DNA of 64,000 nt from Nocardioides marmoribigeumensis. Its GTDB lineage: Bacteria; Actinomycetota; Actinomycetes; Propionibacteriales; Nocardioidaceae. Numbering within the stretch: position 1 is the stretch's first letter; each line of letters begins with the position of its first letter. The notes beneath the pieces were generated by a model. It was not told where the DNA came from. It saw only the letters and a program-made list of their open reading frames with translations, and did no database searches. Below, piece by piece: positions 7,337 through 15,963 of this stretch. The position numbers were made by a program, and so were the translations under genes. The stretch covers positions 2,232,001 to 2,296,000 of the forward strand of contig NZ_JAVDYG010000001.1 of the NCBI RefSeq assembly GCF_031458325.1. Direction: 5' to 3'.

Positions 7337-9172
7337 TCAGGCCTCGTCGAGGGCCTTGGCCACCCGACGGTGGGCCTCCCAGATCTCCTCGGGGAGCCGG
7401 TCGAACTGCTTGAGGTGGCCCTCGCGGAAGCCCATCTCCTGGCGCCAGCGCTCGACGTCGATGTCGAGCAGCCGGTCGAGGTCGGCGGTGTCGCCCTCGA
7501 AGCCGTCGAGGTTGAGCTCCTCCTTGGTCGGGATGATGCCGACGGCGGTCTCGCGACCGGTGACCTCACCCTCCTTGAGCTGCATCAGCCACAGCAGCGG
7601 GCGGAGGTTGTCGCGGTAGCCGGGCCAGAGGAAGTGGCCGTCCTCGGGGTCCTTCTGGAACCAGTTGACGTGGGCGAAGATCGGCATCTCCTTCACCCCG
7701 CCCAGGATCTTGAGCCAGTGCGCGGCGTAGTCGCCCTCGTCGTAGGACATGAACGGACGCATCGACATCGGGTCGTAGCGCAGCTGGCCCTCGACGCCCT
7801 CGGCGGCGAAGGTGGCCTCGGCGCCGAGCGTCAGGCCGTCGTACACGCCCTCGGGGAGGTCGGTGATCGCGCGGATCAGCGGCTCGCGGTCACGCGTGCG
7901 GCCGCCGAAGATGATGCCGTCGATCGGCACCCCGTGCGGGTCGTTGTAGTCGGCGGCGACGTTGGGCACGTTGTCCAGCTGGGTGGTGAAGCGGGAGTTG
8001 GGGTGCGCCCAGGGGGCGTCCTTGTCCTCCTCGCTGCGGTCGGCGATGCGCTCGCCCTTCCAGTCCAGCCAGCCGTCGAGGTCGGCCGGGGGCTGCTTGG
8101 TCCTGCCCTCCCACCAGACCTCGTGGGTCTTCTCGTTGTAGGCGACGTTGGTGAAGACGACGTCCGTCCCCTCCTTGATCGACTCCAGCGCGGTGGGGTT
8201 GGTGGTCTCGTTGGTGTCCTTGGCGACGCCGAAGGCGCCGTTCTCGGGGTTGATGCCGTAGAGCCGGCCGTCGTCGCCCACCCACAGCCAGGCGATGTCG
8301 TCGCCGTAGAACGAGACCTGGTAGCGGTCGCCGAGGGCGTCGGGCGGCAGCATCATCGCGAGGTTGGTCTTGCCCGAGGCCGAGGGGAAGCCACCGCAGA
8401 TGTGGTAGTCCTTGCCGGTCTTCTTGTCCTTGATGCCGATGAGCATGAATTGCTCCGACAGGAACCGGCCGGACGCCCAGCCGTCGTACGCCGCCTGGCG
8501 CAGGCCGTGCGCGATCTTGCCGAGCAGCGCGTTGCCGCCGTACGACGACCCGAAGTGCAGGATCGTGCGCTCGTCGGCGACGGTCACGAAGTAGCGCTTG
8601 TCGTCGGGGGTGCCCTGGCCGAGGTTCTCCAGGTCGCCGGTCACGTGGACCGCGCGCACGAACGAGTCGGGGTTGGCCAGGTTGTTGATCAGGTCCACGC
8701 CGACGCGCGCCATGCGGATCATGTGCAGCACGACGCAGCGGTTGTCGGTCAGCTCGACGCCGGCGGCGAATTCCTCCAGCGGGGAGCCGGGAGGCGCCAT
8801 GAGGTAGGGGATGACGTACATCGTCTTGCCCGCGGAAGCCCCGGTCATCAGGTCCTCGAGCAGCGGCTTCATCTCCGAGGCGGGCCGCCAGTTGTTGTAG
8901 ACGCCCTTGTCCTCGGGGTTGTTCGTCGCGACGATCGTGCGTTCCTCGGAGCGCGCGGTGTCCTTGTAGTAGGAGCGCGAGTAGTAGCGACCCTCGCCGG
9001 CGGGCAGCAGCTCGCCCGCGTCCAGGGCCTCCTGGATCAGCCGAGCGTCGTCGGAGGCGCTGACCACCTCGACCCGGTCGGCGCCGGTGACGCCTGCCCA
9101 GTAGCGGACGTACTCGCGAACGGCTTCGTTCTGGAGTCCGGCTGCGTCGAGTGCTGAGTCCACATCGGCCAT
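7337..9172 (-). CDS. pckG: Phosphoenolpyruvate carboxykinase (GTP)
   Basis: The protein has 611 residues, normal for GTP-dependent PEPCK, which converts oxaloacetate and GTP to PEP, GDP and CO2 at the start of gluconeogenesis. Visible signatures are the substrate-binding N-terminal region, the kinase-1 P-loop in GGFPSASGKTNLAMM, the kinase-2/metal region SFYGDDIAWLWVGDDGRLYGINPE and the R-loop/PEP-binding stretch around EKTHEVWWEGRT. The P-loop cysteine conserved in most GTP-PEPCKs is replaced by Ser266 (ASGKT instead of ACGKT). The ATG at MADVDSALDA was chosen because upstream residues are not PEPCK-like. A terminator-like stem-loop lies in the leader. Confidence 0.96.
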   Translation of the reverse strand: MADVDSALDAAGLQNEAVREYVRYWAGVTGADRVEVVSASDDARLIQEALDAGELLPAGEGRYYSRSYYKDTARSEERTIVATNNPEDKGVYNNWRPASEMKPLLEDLMTGASAGKTMYVIPYLMAPPGSPLEEFAAGVELTDNRCVVLHMIRMARVGVDLINNLANPDSFVRAVHVTGDLENLGQGTPDDKRYFVTVADERTILHFGSSYGGNALLGKIAHGLRQAAYDGWASGRFLSEQFMLIGIKDKKTGKDYHICGGFPSASGKTNLAMMLPPDALGDRYQVSFYGDDIAWLWVGDDGRLYGINPENGAFGVAKDTNETTNPTALESIKEGTDVVFTNVAYNEKTHEVWWEGRTKQPPADLDGWLDWKGERIADRSEEDKDAPWAHPNSRFTTQLDNVPNVAADYNDPHGVPIDGIIFGGRTRDREPLIRAITDLPEGVYDGLTLGAEATFAAEGVEGQLRYDPMSMRPFMSYDEGDYAAHWLKILGGVKEMPIFAHVNWFQKDPEDGHFLWPGYRDNLRPLLWLMQLKEGEVTGRETAVGIIPTKEELNLDGFEGDTADLDRLLDIDVERWRQEMGFREGHLKQFDRLPEEIWEAHRRVAKALDEA

Positions 9173-9205
9173 TGAGGAGGGCCTTTCTCTTCGGCTCGCG
9201 AAAGG

Positions 9206-9228
9206 AAAAAGGGGCGTTGTCGGCCCCT
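9206..9228 (-). terminator. Stem-loop with U-tract in the pckG leader
   Basis: On the minus strand AGGGGC pairs with GCCCCT across a 7-base loop, and TTTTT follows the stem directly. It lies about 35 bases upstream of the pckG start codon. It could terminate transcripts of the L,D-transpeptidase gene located upstream on the same strand, or attenuate pckG itself. Confidence 0.45.
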
Positions 9229-9370
9229 GGGTGCTCGTGACTCTATCCCCGGGCAACCTGTGCGAATAACGCCCTGTGGCCCTCATCGGGGACCGAGTGG
9301 CACATCTCTCGTTGTGGAACGTTCAAGTCCGCAGGACGGTCCCGTCATCGGTCCGTACGGCGGGACGCGG

Positions 9371-10075
9371 TCACCCGCGCACGACCACCACCGGCGTCCC
9401 GACCGAGCCGAAGTCCCACACCGCGGCCGCCATCCGCCGGCTCAGCCGGATGCACCCGTGGGACTCCTTGAGGTCGGTGCCGAGCATCCAGTCGGGGTGG
9501 ATCTGGGCGCCCGAGGAGCGGGAGAGGGGGACGCGGTGGAAGCCGACGCCACAGGGCGCGAAGCGGGTGAAGTAGGGCAGCCACAGGGACCCGCCGGCGT
9601 CGGTGTTGGAGCGGATCTTCGCCGCCCTCCCGCAGTACGACGCCACGCGGTGCGACCCGGTCCCGAGGACCGAGGGGTTGTCGACCATCGGCCCCTGGGC
9701 CGCGACGCCGCCCCCGGCCCGCACCAGCCACACGTAGTTCTGTCGCTGGCTGAGCACGATGCGGCGGCCGGTCGAGGAGTGGCGGGGGACGGGCCGCCGG
9801 TCGCAGCGGACCTGCGCCGCGGCGTAGAGGCGTCGCCGGGTGGCGTCGGTGAGGTGGCCGTCCTGGCCCAGCCCGTTGGCGGCCTGGAAGCGGACGATCC
9901 CCGCCCGGGTGTGGGCGCCGATCGAGCCGTCGACGGGCCCGGCGTCGCAGCCGAGCCGGTTGAGCGCCCGCTGCGCCTTCGCCGCGAACGCGCTCGCCGA
10001 GGCCGGGGCGGGCGCGAGGAGGAGGGAGGCGAGGAGTCCTCCGAGCACGAGGAGCAGCAGGGGGCGGCGAGGCAT
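9371..10075 (-). CDS. L,D-transpeptidase with peptidoglycan-binding domain
   Basis: The protein has 234 residues. Residues 1-27 form a Sec signal peptide (RRPLLLLVLGGLLASLLLAP, then ASA). A PG_binding_1-type domain covers about 30-90 (AQRALNRLGCDAGPVDGSIG, RAGIVRFQAANGLGQDG), and a YkuD catalytic domain follows, ending with the signature SHGCIRL (catalytic Cys208). Such enzymes make 3-3 cross-links in the cell wall or attach proteins to it. The ATG was chosen to give the signal peptide. It is divergent from the aldo/keto reductase with only 58 bases between them. Confidence 0.93.
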   Translation of the reverse strand: MPRRPLLLLVLGGLLASLLLAPAPASASAFAAKAQRALNRLGCDAGPVDGSIGAHTRAGIVRFQAANGLGQDGHLTDATRRRLYAAAQVRCDRRPVPRHSSTGRRIVLSQRQNYVWLVRAGGGVAAQGPMVDNPSVLGTGSHRVASYCGRAAKIRSNTDAGGSLWLPYFTRFAPCGVGFHRVPLSRSSGAQIHPDWMLGTDLKESHGCIRLSRRMAAAVWDFGSVGTPVVVVRG

Positions 10076-10133
10076 GGGGGAAGTATCGGTCCTCGGCCGG
10101 TTTGCCCGACAGCCCCAGGAGCACCCTGCGGAC

Positions 10134-10991
10134 ATGCAGACCCGACAGATCGGCACCCGCACCGTCAGCGCCCTGGGGCTCGGGGGCATGCCCATGTCCG
10201 TGCGCGAGGAGAACGACCCCGAGCGCGCCGAGGCGACCATCCGCGCAGCGCTCGACCTCGGCGTCACCCTGATCGACACCGCCGACGCCTACTCGCGCGA
10301 CGAGGACGAGCTCGGCCACAACGAGGAGCTCATCGCCGGCGTCCTGCGCAAGGTGGGACTCGGGCCCGACGACGTCCTGGTCGCCACCAAGGGCGGCCAC
10401 ACCCGCCGCGGCACCGACTGGGACCTCGACGGCAGCCCCGACCACCTCAAGCGCGCCTGCCGGGCCTCGCTGCAGCGGCTCGGCGTCGACAGCATCGGGC
10501 TCTACCAGCACCACCGGCCGGACCCGGCCGTGCCCTACGCCGAGACGATCGGCGCGCTCAAGGAGCTGTACGACGAGGGGCTGATCCAGGCGGCCGGCCT
10601 CTCCAACGCCGACCCCGACCAGATCCGGGAGGCCCGCGGGATCCTCGGCGAGGCGCTGGTGAGCGTGCAGAACCAGTTCTCCCCGGTCTTCCGGTCCTCC
10701 CGCCCCGAGATCGACCTGTGCGCCGACCTCGGGCTGGCCTTCCTCGCGTGGAGCCCCCTCGGCGGCATGGGCGGGGCCGGTGACCTGGGCAGCGACGCCA
10801 AGCCGTTCGCCGAGGTGGCCGAGAAGCACGGCGTCAGCCCGCAGCAGGTCGCCCTGGCGTGGGAGCTCGCGCTGTCCCCGGTCGTCATCCCCATCCCCGG
10901 CGCGAGCCGGCCGGAGTCGGTGCAGGACTCGTTCCGCGCCACCGAGCTGGTCCTCGACGAGGACGACGTCGCAGCGCTCGACGTCAGCTGA
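10134..10991 (+). CDS. Aldo/keto reductase
   Basis: The protein has 285 residues and the fold signatures of AKR enzymes: an N-terminal strand QIGTRTVSALGLGGMPMS, the catalytic Asp/Tyr segment LIDTADAYSRDEDELGHNEE, a lysine strand DDVLVATKGG, the QHHRPDP strand in place of the usual histidine strand, and the NADPH-binding C-terminal stretch VVIPIPGASRPESVQDS. It probably reduces aldehydes or ketones with NADPH in the cytoplasm; the substrate is unknown. The stop codon overlaps the end of the convergent membrane-protein gene by eight bases. Confidence 0.93.
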   Translation: MQTRQIGTRTVSALGLGGMPMSVREENDPERAEATIRAALDLGVTLIDTADAYSRDEDELGHNEELIAGVLRKVGLGPDDVLVATKGGHTRRGTDWDLDGSPDHLKRACRASLQRLGVDSIGLYQHHRPDPAVPYAETIGALKELYDEGLIQAAGLSNADPDQIREARGILGEALVSVQNQFSPVFRSSRPEIDLCADLGLAFLAWSPLGGMGGAGDLGSDAKPFAEVAEKHGVSPQQVALAWELALSPVVIPIPGASRPESVQDSFRATELVLDEDDVAALDVS

Positions 10992-11631
10992 GCGCGGGCA
11001 CCGGCTCGGGGCTCGCGACCGTCCGGGAAGCCGGCCGCCCGATCGGGGTGGCGCACAGCCCGAACCCGGCCGCGGTGAGCAGGAACCCAGCGGCCAGGGG
11101 CCACCGACCGGCGTCGGCCATCTGGACGACGACGCCGCCGGCGAGGAGCACCGGCACGAGCGGGGTGGCTCCGGACCGCCACAGGCCCACCCCCAGCACC
11201 ACGGGGCCGAGCACCCAGCCGACGAGCATGAGCAGGACCCACGCGGTGGGCAGCGGGAGTCCTTCGTAGGCGTCGGTGACCGCGATCGCCGCCGCCCGGC
11301 CGGGGGACTCGGCCAGCGCCTGGCTGACCGGCCCGGACCCCTGGAGCGACACCAGCGCGAGGAGCCCCGTGATCGAGAGCCCGGTCCCGGCCGCGGCCCA
11401 GCGAGGCCGGGTGACGCGCAAGTCCGCTCCCAGGGTGAGCAGGGCCGGCACGAACAGCAGGCAGGCGAGGAAGCCGAGCACGCCCGCGGCCTGGTAGCGA
11501 CCGGTGGCGGCTGCGATCGAGGCCAGCTCCGAGGCGGTGTCGTGCGCCGACGGCGAGGACTGCGTGAGGTGGGCGGCGAGCACGAGCAGCGGCGCCGCGA
11601 CGAGGGCCGGACGGCCGAGTGAGGTGGTCAT
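10984..11631 (-). CDS. Small integral membrane protein, DUF4386-like
   Basis: The protein has 215 residues and about six hydrophobic segments, beginning with LVAAPLLVLAAHLTQSS and including VLGFLACLLFVPALLTLGADL, TGLSITGLLALVSLQG, AWVLLMLVGWVLGPVVLGVGLW and PLVPVLLAGGVVVQM. This is the layout of DUF4386-like actinobacterial membrane proteins of unknown function. The ATG at MTTSLGRPAL is preceded by a TAGCGT -10 box seven bases upstream, supporting this start and a leaderless transcript. It shares its upstream region with the divergent histidine kinase gene. Confidence 0.75.
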   Translation of the reverse strand: MTTSLGRPALVAAPLLVLAAHLTQSSPSAHDTASELASIAAATGRYQAAGVLGFLACLLFVPALLTLGADLRVTRPRWAAAGTGLSITGLLALVSLQGSGPVSQALAESPGRAAAIAVTDAYEGLPLPTAWVLLMLVGWVLGPVVLGVGLWRSGATPLVPVLLAGGVVVQMADAGRWPLAAGFLLTAAGFGLCATPIGRPASRTVASPEPVPALS

Positions 11632-11637
11632 GCATCG

Positions 11638-11735
11638 GACGCTAGGCAGCGCCGGGCCGCCGGTCGTCAGCGCCGGCGACCGACCTGTCTCCCTCATGTG
11701 GTGGATGCCGGGGAGCTGCCGGAGGGCCTAGCGTC
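11638..11735. promoter_or_regulatory. Back-to-back leaderless promoters (GCCTAGCGTC inverted pair)
   Basis: The decamer GCCTAGCGTC occurs in inverted orientation at both edges of this divergent intergenic region. In each case TAGCGT ends exactly seven bases before the ATG of the adjacent gene. The sites fit -10 boxes for two leaderless transcripts; the identical decamers could also be read by a common regulator. Confidence 0.6.
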
Positions 11736-11741
11736 GGTCAG

Positions 11742-12827
11742 ATGAAGCGGCTCGTCTCCCTCGACGTGGCCCTCGCCGCGGTCCTCACCGTGACCGCGCT
11801 CGTGGAGGCCGCCCTCGGCCTGACCGGCCCGGCCGCCGGCGCTGCCGTCCTGCTGACGGTGCCGGTCGCGACGTCCTCGGTCGCCCTGCGCACCGCGCGA
11901 CCGGTGACCGCGAGCGGGTTGGTGGTCGGCGCCTGCCTGGCGCAGTCCCTTCTGGGGTCAGACCTGCCCGGCGGCCTGAGCGAGGCCCTGGTCCTGGTCC
12001 TGGTCGTGTTCTCCGTCGGCTCCGCCGCTTCCTGGCGTACGGCGGGTGCGGGGCTGGGCGTGACGCTCGCCGGCATGGCGGGCGTGATCGCGCTCAGCGA
12101 GGACCCGAGGCCCGGCAACTTCGTCTACCTCGCCACCGTGATCGGTGCGGCCTGGGCGGCGGGGTTCGCGGTCCGCCAGACCCGGGAGCGTGCCCGCCTC
12201 GTGACCGAGCAGAGGCTCGCGGCCGAGCGGACCCGCCTGGCCGGCGAGCTGCACGACGTGGTCGCCCACCACGTGACGGCGATCGTCGTCCAGGCCGGGG
12301 CCGAGCGGCGCGACCTGCCGCAGGACAGCTCGACCGCCGAGGCGCTCGCCGGCATCGAGCAGCAGGGTCGCGAGACGCTCACCCAGCTGCGTGCCCTGCT
12401 GGGGGTGCTGCACACCGAGCCGCCCGGCCTGGCTCCGCAGCCCGGCCTGCGCGACCTGCCCGACCTGGTGGAGCACGCCGCTGCCACCGGCCTCACGGTG
12501 ACCCTGCGGGTCGAGGGGGTGCCGCGCGAGGTCGGGGACGCGGCGGGCCTCACCGTCTACCGCGTCGTCCAGGAGGCCCTGACCAACGTGCGCAAGCACT
12601 CCGCCGGCGCGGCGGCCACGGTCTCGCTGCGCTGGCAGCCCGACGCGCTCGAGGTGGACGTGCACGACCCGGGCCCCGGGCGGCGTACGCCCTGGTTCGC
12701 GCCGTCCGGCCTCGGGCTGCGCGGCCTGTCCGAACGCCTCCAGGCCGTCGGGGGCGCGGTCGTCGCCCGGCGCGACGGCGAGGGCTTCCGGGTCACCGCC
12801 TCGGTCCCCGCCGAGGGCGCCCCGTGA
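11742..12827 (+). CDS. Sensor histidine kinase (NarL/DesK-type)
   Basis: The protein has 361 residues. The first ~145 carry four to five membrane helices with hardly any extracytoplasmic domain. A HisKA_3 dimerisation domain follows with the phospho-acceptor His171 in RLAGELHDVVAHHVTAIV. The HATPase_c domain shows the N-box VVQEALTNVRKHS, the D-box DVHDPGPG and SGLGLRGLSERLQAVGG. It should autophosphorylate and pass phosphate to the response regulator encoded next, whose GTG start overlaps this stop codon (GTGA). The signal is unknown; intramembrane sensing is likely from the topology. Confidence 0.93.
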   Translation: MKRLVSLDVALAAVLTVTALVEAALGLTGPAAGAAVLLTVPVATSSVALRTARPVTASGLVVGACLAQSLLGSDLPGGLSEALVLVLVVFSVGSAASWRTAGAGLGVTLAGMAGVIALSEDPRPGNFVYLATVIGAAWAAGFAVRQTRERARLVTEQRLAAERTRLAGELHDVVAHHVTAIVVQAGAERRDLPQDSSTAEALAGIEQQGRETLTQLRALLGVLHTEPPGLAPQPGLRDLPDLVEHAAATGLTVTLRVEGVPREVGDAAGLTVYRVVQEALTNVRKHSAGAAATVSLRWQPDALEVDVHDPGPGRRTPWFAPSGLGLRGLSERLQAVGGAVVARRDGEGFRVTASVPAEGAP

Positions 12828-13537
12828 CCGGCGCCCCGATCCGGGTCGTGGTCGTCGACGACCAGGACCTCGTGCGCATCGGGCTGGCACGGATCCTCGA
12901 CGGTGAGCCCGACCTAAAGGTCGTCGGCACCGCCGGCGACGGGCAGGAGGCCCTGCGGCTGGTCGAGCGGGCCCGGCCGGACGTGTGCCTGATGGACATC
13001 CGGATGCCGCGGCTCGACGGGCTCACGGCGACCGAGGAGCTCGCCCGGTGCGGGAGCGCGACCAGGGTCCTGGTGCTCACCACCTTCGACCTCGACGAGC
13101 TGGTCTACCGCGCGCTGCGCGCCGGTGCGGCCGGCTTCCTGCTCAAGGACGCCCCGGCCGAGGAGCTGGTCCGGGCGGTGCGCGTCGTGGCGGCCGGCGA
13201 CGCGGTCCTGGCACCGACCACCACCCGGCGGCTGCTGGAGACCTTCGCCCGCCACCGTCCGCCGGTGGCGCTGCCGGGCGAGCCGCTCACCGATCGCGAG
13301 CGAGACGTGCTGGTGGCAATGTCCGGCGGCCTGAGCAACGTCGAGATCGGTGAGCGGCTCTTCATCGCCGAGAGCACCGTGCGCACCCACGTCAACCGGC
13401 TGCTGACCAAGCTGGGGGTCCGCGACCGGCTCCAGGCCGTGGTGCTTGCCTACGAGTGCGGTCTGGTCCAGCCGCATCCCGCGTCCGGGCGCGGTGGCAG
13501 CTCCCGCACGGTCGGTGACGGTCGCCACATGGGGTGA
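12824..13537 (+). CDS. NarL/FixJ-family response regulator
   Basis: The protein has 237 residues. The receiver domain has the acidic pocket VVVVDDQDLVR and the phospho-acceptor Asp58 in VCLMDIRMPRLDG; the switch residues are in VLVLTTFDLDE and FLLKDAPAEEL. The C-terminal LuxR-type HTH spans about 158-222 (LTDRERDVLVAMSGGLSNVE, AESTVRTHVNRLLTKLGVRD). It is the partner of the kinase encoded immediately upstream, with a 4-base GTGA overlap. Target genes are unknown; the symmetrical boxes upstream of the kinase gene are one candidate. Confidence 0.94.
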   Translation: MTGAPIRVVVVDDQDLVRIGLARILDGEPDLKVVGTAGDGQEALRLVERARPDVCLMDIRMPRLDGLTATEELARCGSATRVLVLTTFDLDELVYRALRAGAAGFLLKDAPAEELVRAVRVVAAGDAVLAPTTTRRLLETFARHRPPVALPGEPLTDRERDVLVAMSGGLSNVEIGERLFIAESTVRTHVNRLLTKLGVRDRLQAVVLAYECGLVQPHPASGRGGSSRTVGDGRHMG

Positions 13538-13585
13538 CTCGGAGAACTTGCGTCACGAACGTGTGTCCCGCACGTCACCTCAGGG

Positions 13586-14284
13586 ATGAACATGGGAACG
13601 ACTCCGCGTGCGCACGTCACGAGGCACGCACCCGGGGCTGACACGTCCGGGGGTGGCAGCGTGGCGCAGCAACGCGTCGATCCACCGCCCGGTCGCGCCC
13701 AGGTCGTCCAGGCCGTCGTGGACCTCGCCCTGGCCGGGGGCTACACCGCCGTCTCGTGGGAGGCCGTGGCCGCGCGCAGCGGGCTGGGCCTGCGCGAGGT
13801 GCAGCAGCACGCCGCCACCATCGACGACCTGCTGCTGCTCACCCTCGAGGACTGCCTGCTCCGGTGGATCTCGGCTGCGCCGACCTGGACCCGGGTGGAC
13901 CCGGTGCCCGGCCTGTCCGACGAGATCTCGCGGCGGCTGCTCACCGGCATCGACGCCGCCTCCGACTGCCCGGAGTTCTGGGTCCTGGGCGTGCTGCTCA
14001 GCCTCACCGCGGGTCACGGCGCGCGGCGCGCCCGGGCGAGGTACGCCGCCGTACGCGCCAGTGCGCGCACGGCCATGGCGGAGTGGTGGTCGCGCATCCT
14101 GCCCCCCGAGACGGTCCGGGCCGACCCGCGGCTCCCGCACCGGCTGTCCGGCGTCCACCTCGCCCTGATCGACGGTGCGTTCGTGGCCCAGCAGAGCGGC
14201 ATCGAGTGGAACCTCCCGATGCTGGTGCGCACCGTGAGCGCCGGGCTGTCGTCGTACGTCGTCGCACCGAAGGTGCAGGCGTGA
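13586..14284 (+). CDS. TetR-like transcriptional regulator, first of an overlapping pair
   Basis: The protein has up to 232 residues. A helix-turn-helix resembling TetR is seen near residues 30-75 (QVVQAVVDLALAGGYTAVSW, EAVAARSGLGLREVQQH, then TIDDLLLLTLEDCL), and the rest is helical as expected of a TetR ligand domain. The start is uncertain: ATG codons at MNM are used here, but a GTG 75 bases later (VAQQRVD) would also give a complete HTH. Its stop overlaps the GTG of a second TetR-like gene (GTGA), so the two are made from one message and may act as a heterodimer. Confidence 0.75.
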   Translation: MNMGTTPRAHVTRHAPGADTSGGGSVAQQRVDPPPGRAQVVQAVVDLALAGGYTAVSWEAVAARSGLGLREVQQHAATIDDLLLLTLEDCLLRWISAAPTWTRVDPVPGLSDEISRRLLTGIDAASDCPEFWVLGVLLSLTAGHGARRARARYAAVRASARTAMAEWWSRILPPETVRADPRLPHRLSGVHLALIDGAFVAQQSGIEWNLPMLVRTVSAGLSSYVVAPKVQA

Positions 14285-14883
14285 GCCCGGTCCGCGCCTT
14301 CCGGCCGGTGGTGCACCGCTCGGCCCTCGCCGAGCTGGCCGCGCACGGCTACCACGGCACGCGCCTGGACGCGATCGCCGAACGGGCCGGCGTCGAGGAG
14401 GCCGAGGTCCTCGCGATGGCGCCCGACCTCGACCGGCTCCTCGCCGACGCGATTGTGAACGGCTACGAGGAGTGGCGCTCCCAGCGGGAGGACTGGATGC
14501 CGATCGGCGCCGGTGAGTCGCTGCGGTCGCACCTCTACGACACCCTGCTCTCCCAGGCGCGACGGCTGGCGGATCCGCCGCCGCTCGTGGTCGCCGGCAT
14601 CGCGCTGCTGATGGAGGACCTGCCCGACGACCTGCCCGCGGTCGCCGTGTGTCGGGAGCACCGCTCGCAGGCGGTCTCCGAGATGACCGCGTGGCTGCGC
14701 TACGCCATCGACCGCGACCCCTCGATGCCCGCCAGCAGGCCGGAGACCTCCCGCCAGTGCGCGGAGATCCTGGTCGCGGCCTTCGAGGGCTACGTCGTCG
14801 GCGCGGTCGTCGGGGACGCCCCCGAGCCGGTCGGGTTCACCGAGGTCCTGCTCGGTCTGGTCCTGCACGCCCTGGGGTCCTGA
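14281..14883 (+). CDS. TetR-like transcriptional regulator, second of an overlapping pair
   Basis: The protein has 200 residues. Its N-terminal ~50 residues form a TetR helix-turn-helix ([40 protein letters not shown]), and a helical C-terminal domain follows. The GTG start overlaps the stop of the preceding TetR-like gene. The family is known to include double-TetR proteins in actinobacteria (Mce3R type); this locus looks like a split version, which is an inference. A short GC hairpin follows the stop codon, then menB in the same direction. Confidence 0.8.
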   Translation: MSPVRAFRPVVHRSALAELAAHGYHGTRLDAIAERAGVEEAEVLAMAPDLDRLLADAIVNGYEEWRSQREDWMPIGAGESLRSHLYDTLLSQARRLADPPPLVVAGIALLMEDLPDDLPAVAVCREHRSQAVSEMTAWLRYAIDRDPSMPASRPETSRQCAEILVAAFEGYVVGAVVGDAPEPVGFTEVLLGLVLHALGS

Positions 14884-14918
14884 CCGCCGGTTTCAGGCGG
14901 TCGTCCACAATCGACCGC

Positions 14919-15782
14919 ATGAGCACGGAGCCCCCCCAGAGCCAGATCAGGTCCGGTGCCGAGTGGCAGCGCCTGGACCGCGACGACTGGACCGACGTCC
15001 GCTACGAGACGACCGAGGACGGGATCGCCAAGATCACGATCACCCGGCCCGAGGTCCACAACGCCTTCCGCCCCCAGACGATCATCCAGATCGGGCAGGC
15101 CCTCGAGGTCGCCCGCGAGGACGAGTCCGTCGGCGCGATCATCCTCGCCGGCGAGGGCGACCGCGCCTTCTGCTCCGGCGGCGACCAGCGGGTGCGCGGC
15201 GACAGCGGCTACAAGACCCACGAGGGTGCGACCGGCCGCTTCCACGTCACCGACCTGCACGTCGCGATGCGCCGCTGCCCCAAGCCGATCGTGGCGATGG
15301 TGGCGGGCTGGGCGATCGGTGGCGGCCACGTGCTCCACCTGGTCTGCGACCTGACCATCGCCGCCGACAACGCCCGCTTCGGGCAGGTCGGCCCCAAGGT
15401 CGGGTCCTTCGACGGGGGCTACGGCGCGGGGCTGCTCGCCGACCTGGTCGGTCCCAAGAAGGCCAAGGAGATCTGGTTCCTCTGCCGGCAGTACGACGCC
15501 CAGCAGGCGCTCGACATGGGCCTGGTCAACACCGTCGTGCCGCTCGCGGAGCTGGAGGAGACCACCGTGGCCTGGTGCCGCGAGATGCTGGCCCTCTCCC
15601 CATGGGCGATCCGCCTCTACAAGCTGAGCATGCACGCCCACGAGGACGGCTACGCCGGCATCCAGCAGCTCGCCCACGACGCCAACCTGCTCTTCTACGG
15701 CAACGAGGAGGCGCAGGAGGGACGCGAGGCGTTCAAGGCCCGGCGCCGCCCGGAGTTCGAGAAGTTCCCGCGCCGTCCCTGA
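14919..15782 (+). CDS. menB: 1,4-dihydroxy-2-naphthoyl-CoA synthase
   Basis: The protein has 287 residues, right for MenB, which closes the second ring of the menaquinone nucleus from o-succinylbenzoyl-CoA in the cytoplasm. MenB-specific motifs within the crotonase fold are clear: [71 protein letters not shown] and [17 protein letters not shown]. The ATG start has a CACAAT -10-like hexamer seven bases upstream, so the message may be leaderless. No other men genes lie in this window. Confidence 0.96.
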   Translation: MSTEPPQSQIRSGAEWQRLDRDDWTDVRYETTEDGIAKITITRPEVHNAFRPQTIIQIGQALEVAREDESVGAIILAGEGDRAFCSGGDQRVRGDSGYKTHEGATGRFHVTDLHVAMRRCPKPIVAMVAGWAIGGGHVLHLVCDLTIAADNARFGQVGPKVGSFDGGYGAGLLADLVGPKKAKEIWFLCRQYDAQQALDMGLVNTVVPLAELEETTVAWCREMLALSPWAIRLYKLSMHAHEDGYAGIQQLAHDANLLFYGNEEAQEGREAFKARRRPEFEKFPRRP

Positions 15783-15873
15783 CCCGCGAACCGCCCGAAC
15801 GGGCCCTAGGTCCTGAACCTGGCTACATGTCACAATGCGGTCGCTCGTGCCGGTGATCACCGAGTCGCATGGG

Positions 15874-15889
15874 GCATTTCCGCAAATGC
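15874..15889. promoter_or_regulatory. Candidate operator palindrome GCATTTccgcAAATGC
   Basis: A perfect inverted repeat with 6-base arms and a 4-base centre lies in the gap between menB and the large histidine kinase gene, about 75 bases before the kinase start. AT-rich arms of this kind stand out in this high-GC sequence. No binding protein can be named. Confidence 0.35.
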
Positions 15890-15963
15890 GGGGCTTCCGT
15901 TCGGCACGATGACCAGTGACCGTGCACACCGGTCCCTCGAGGGACCGCGACAAGGAGGGCCGC

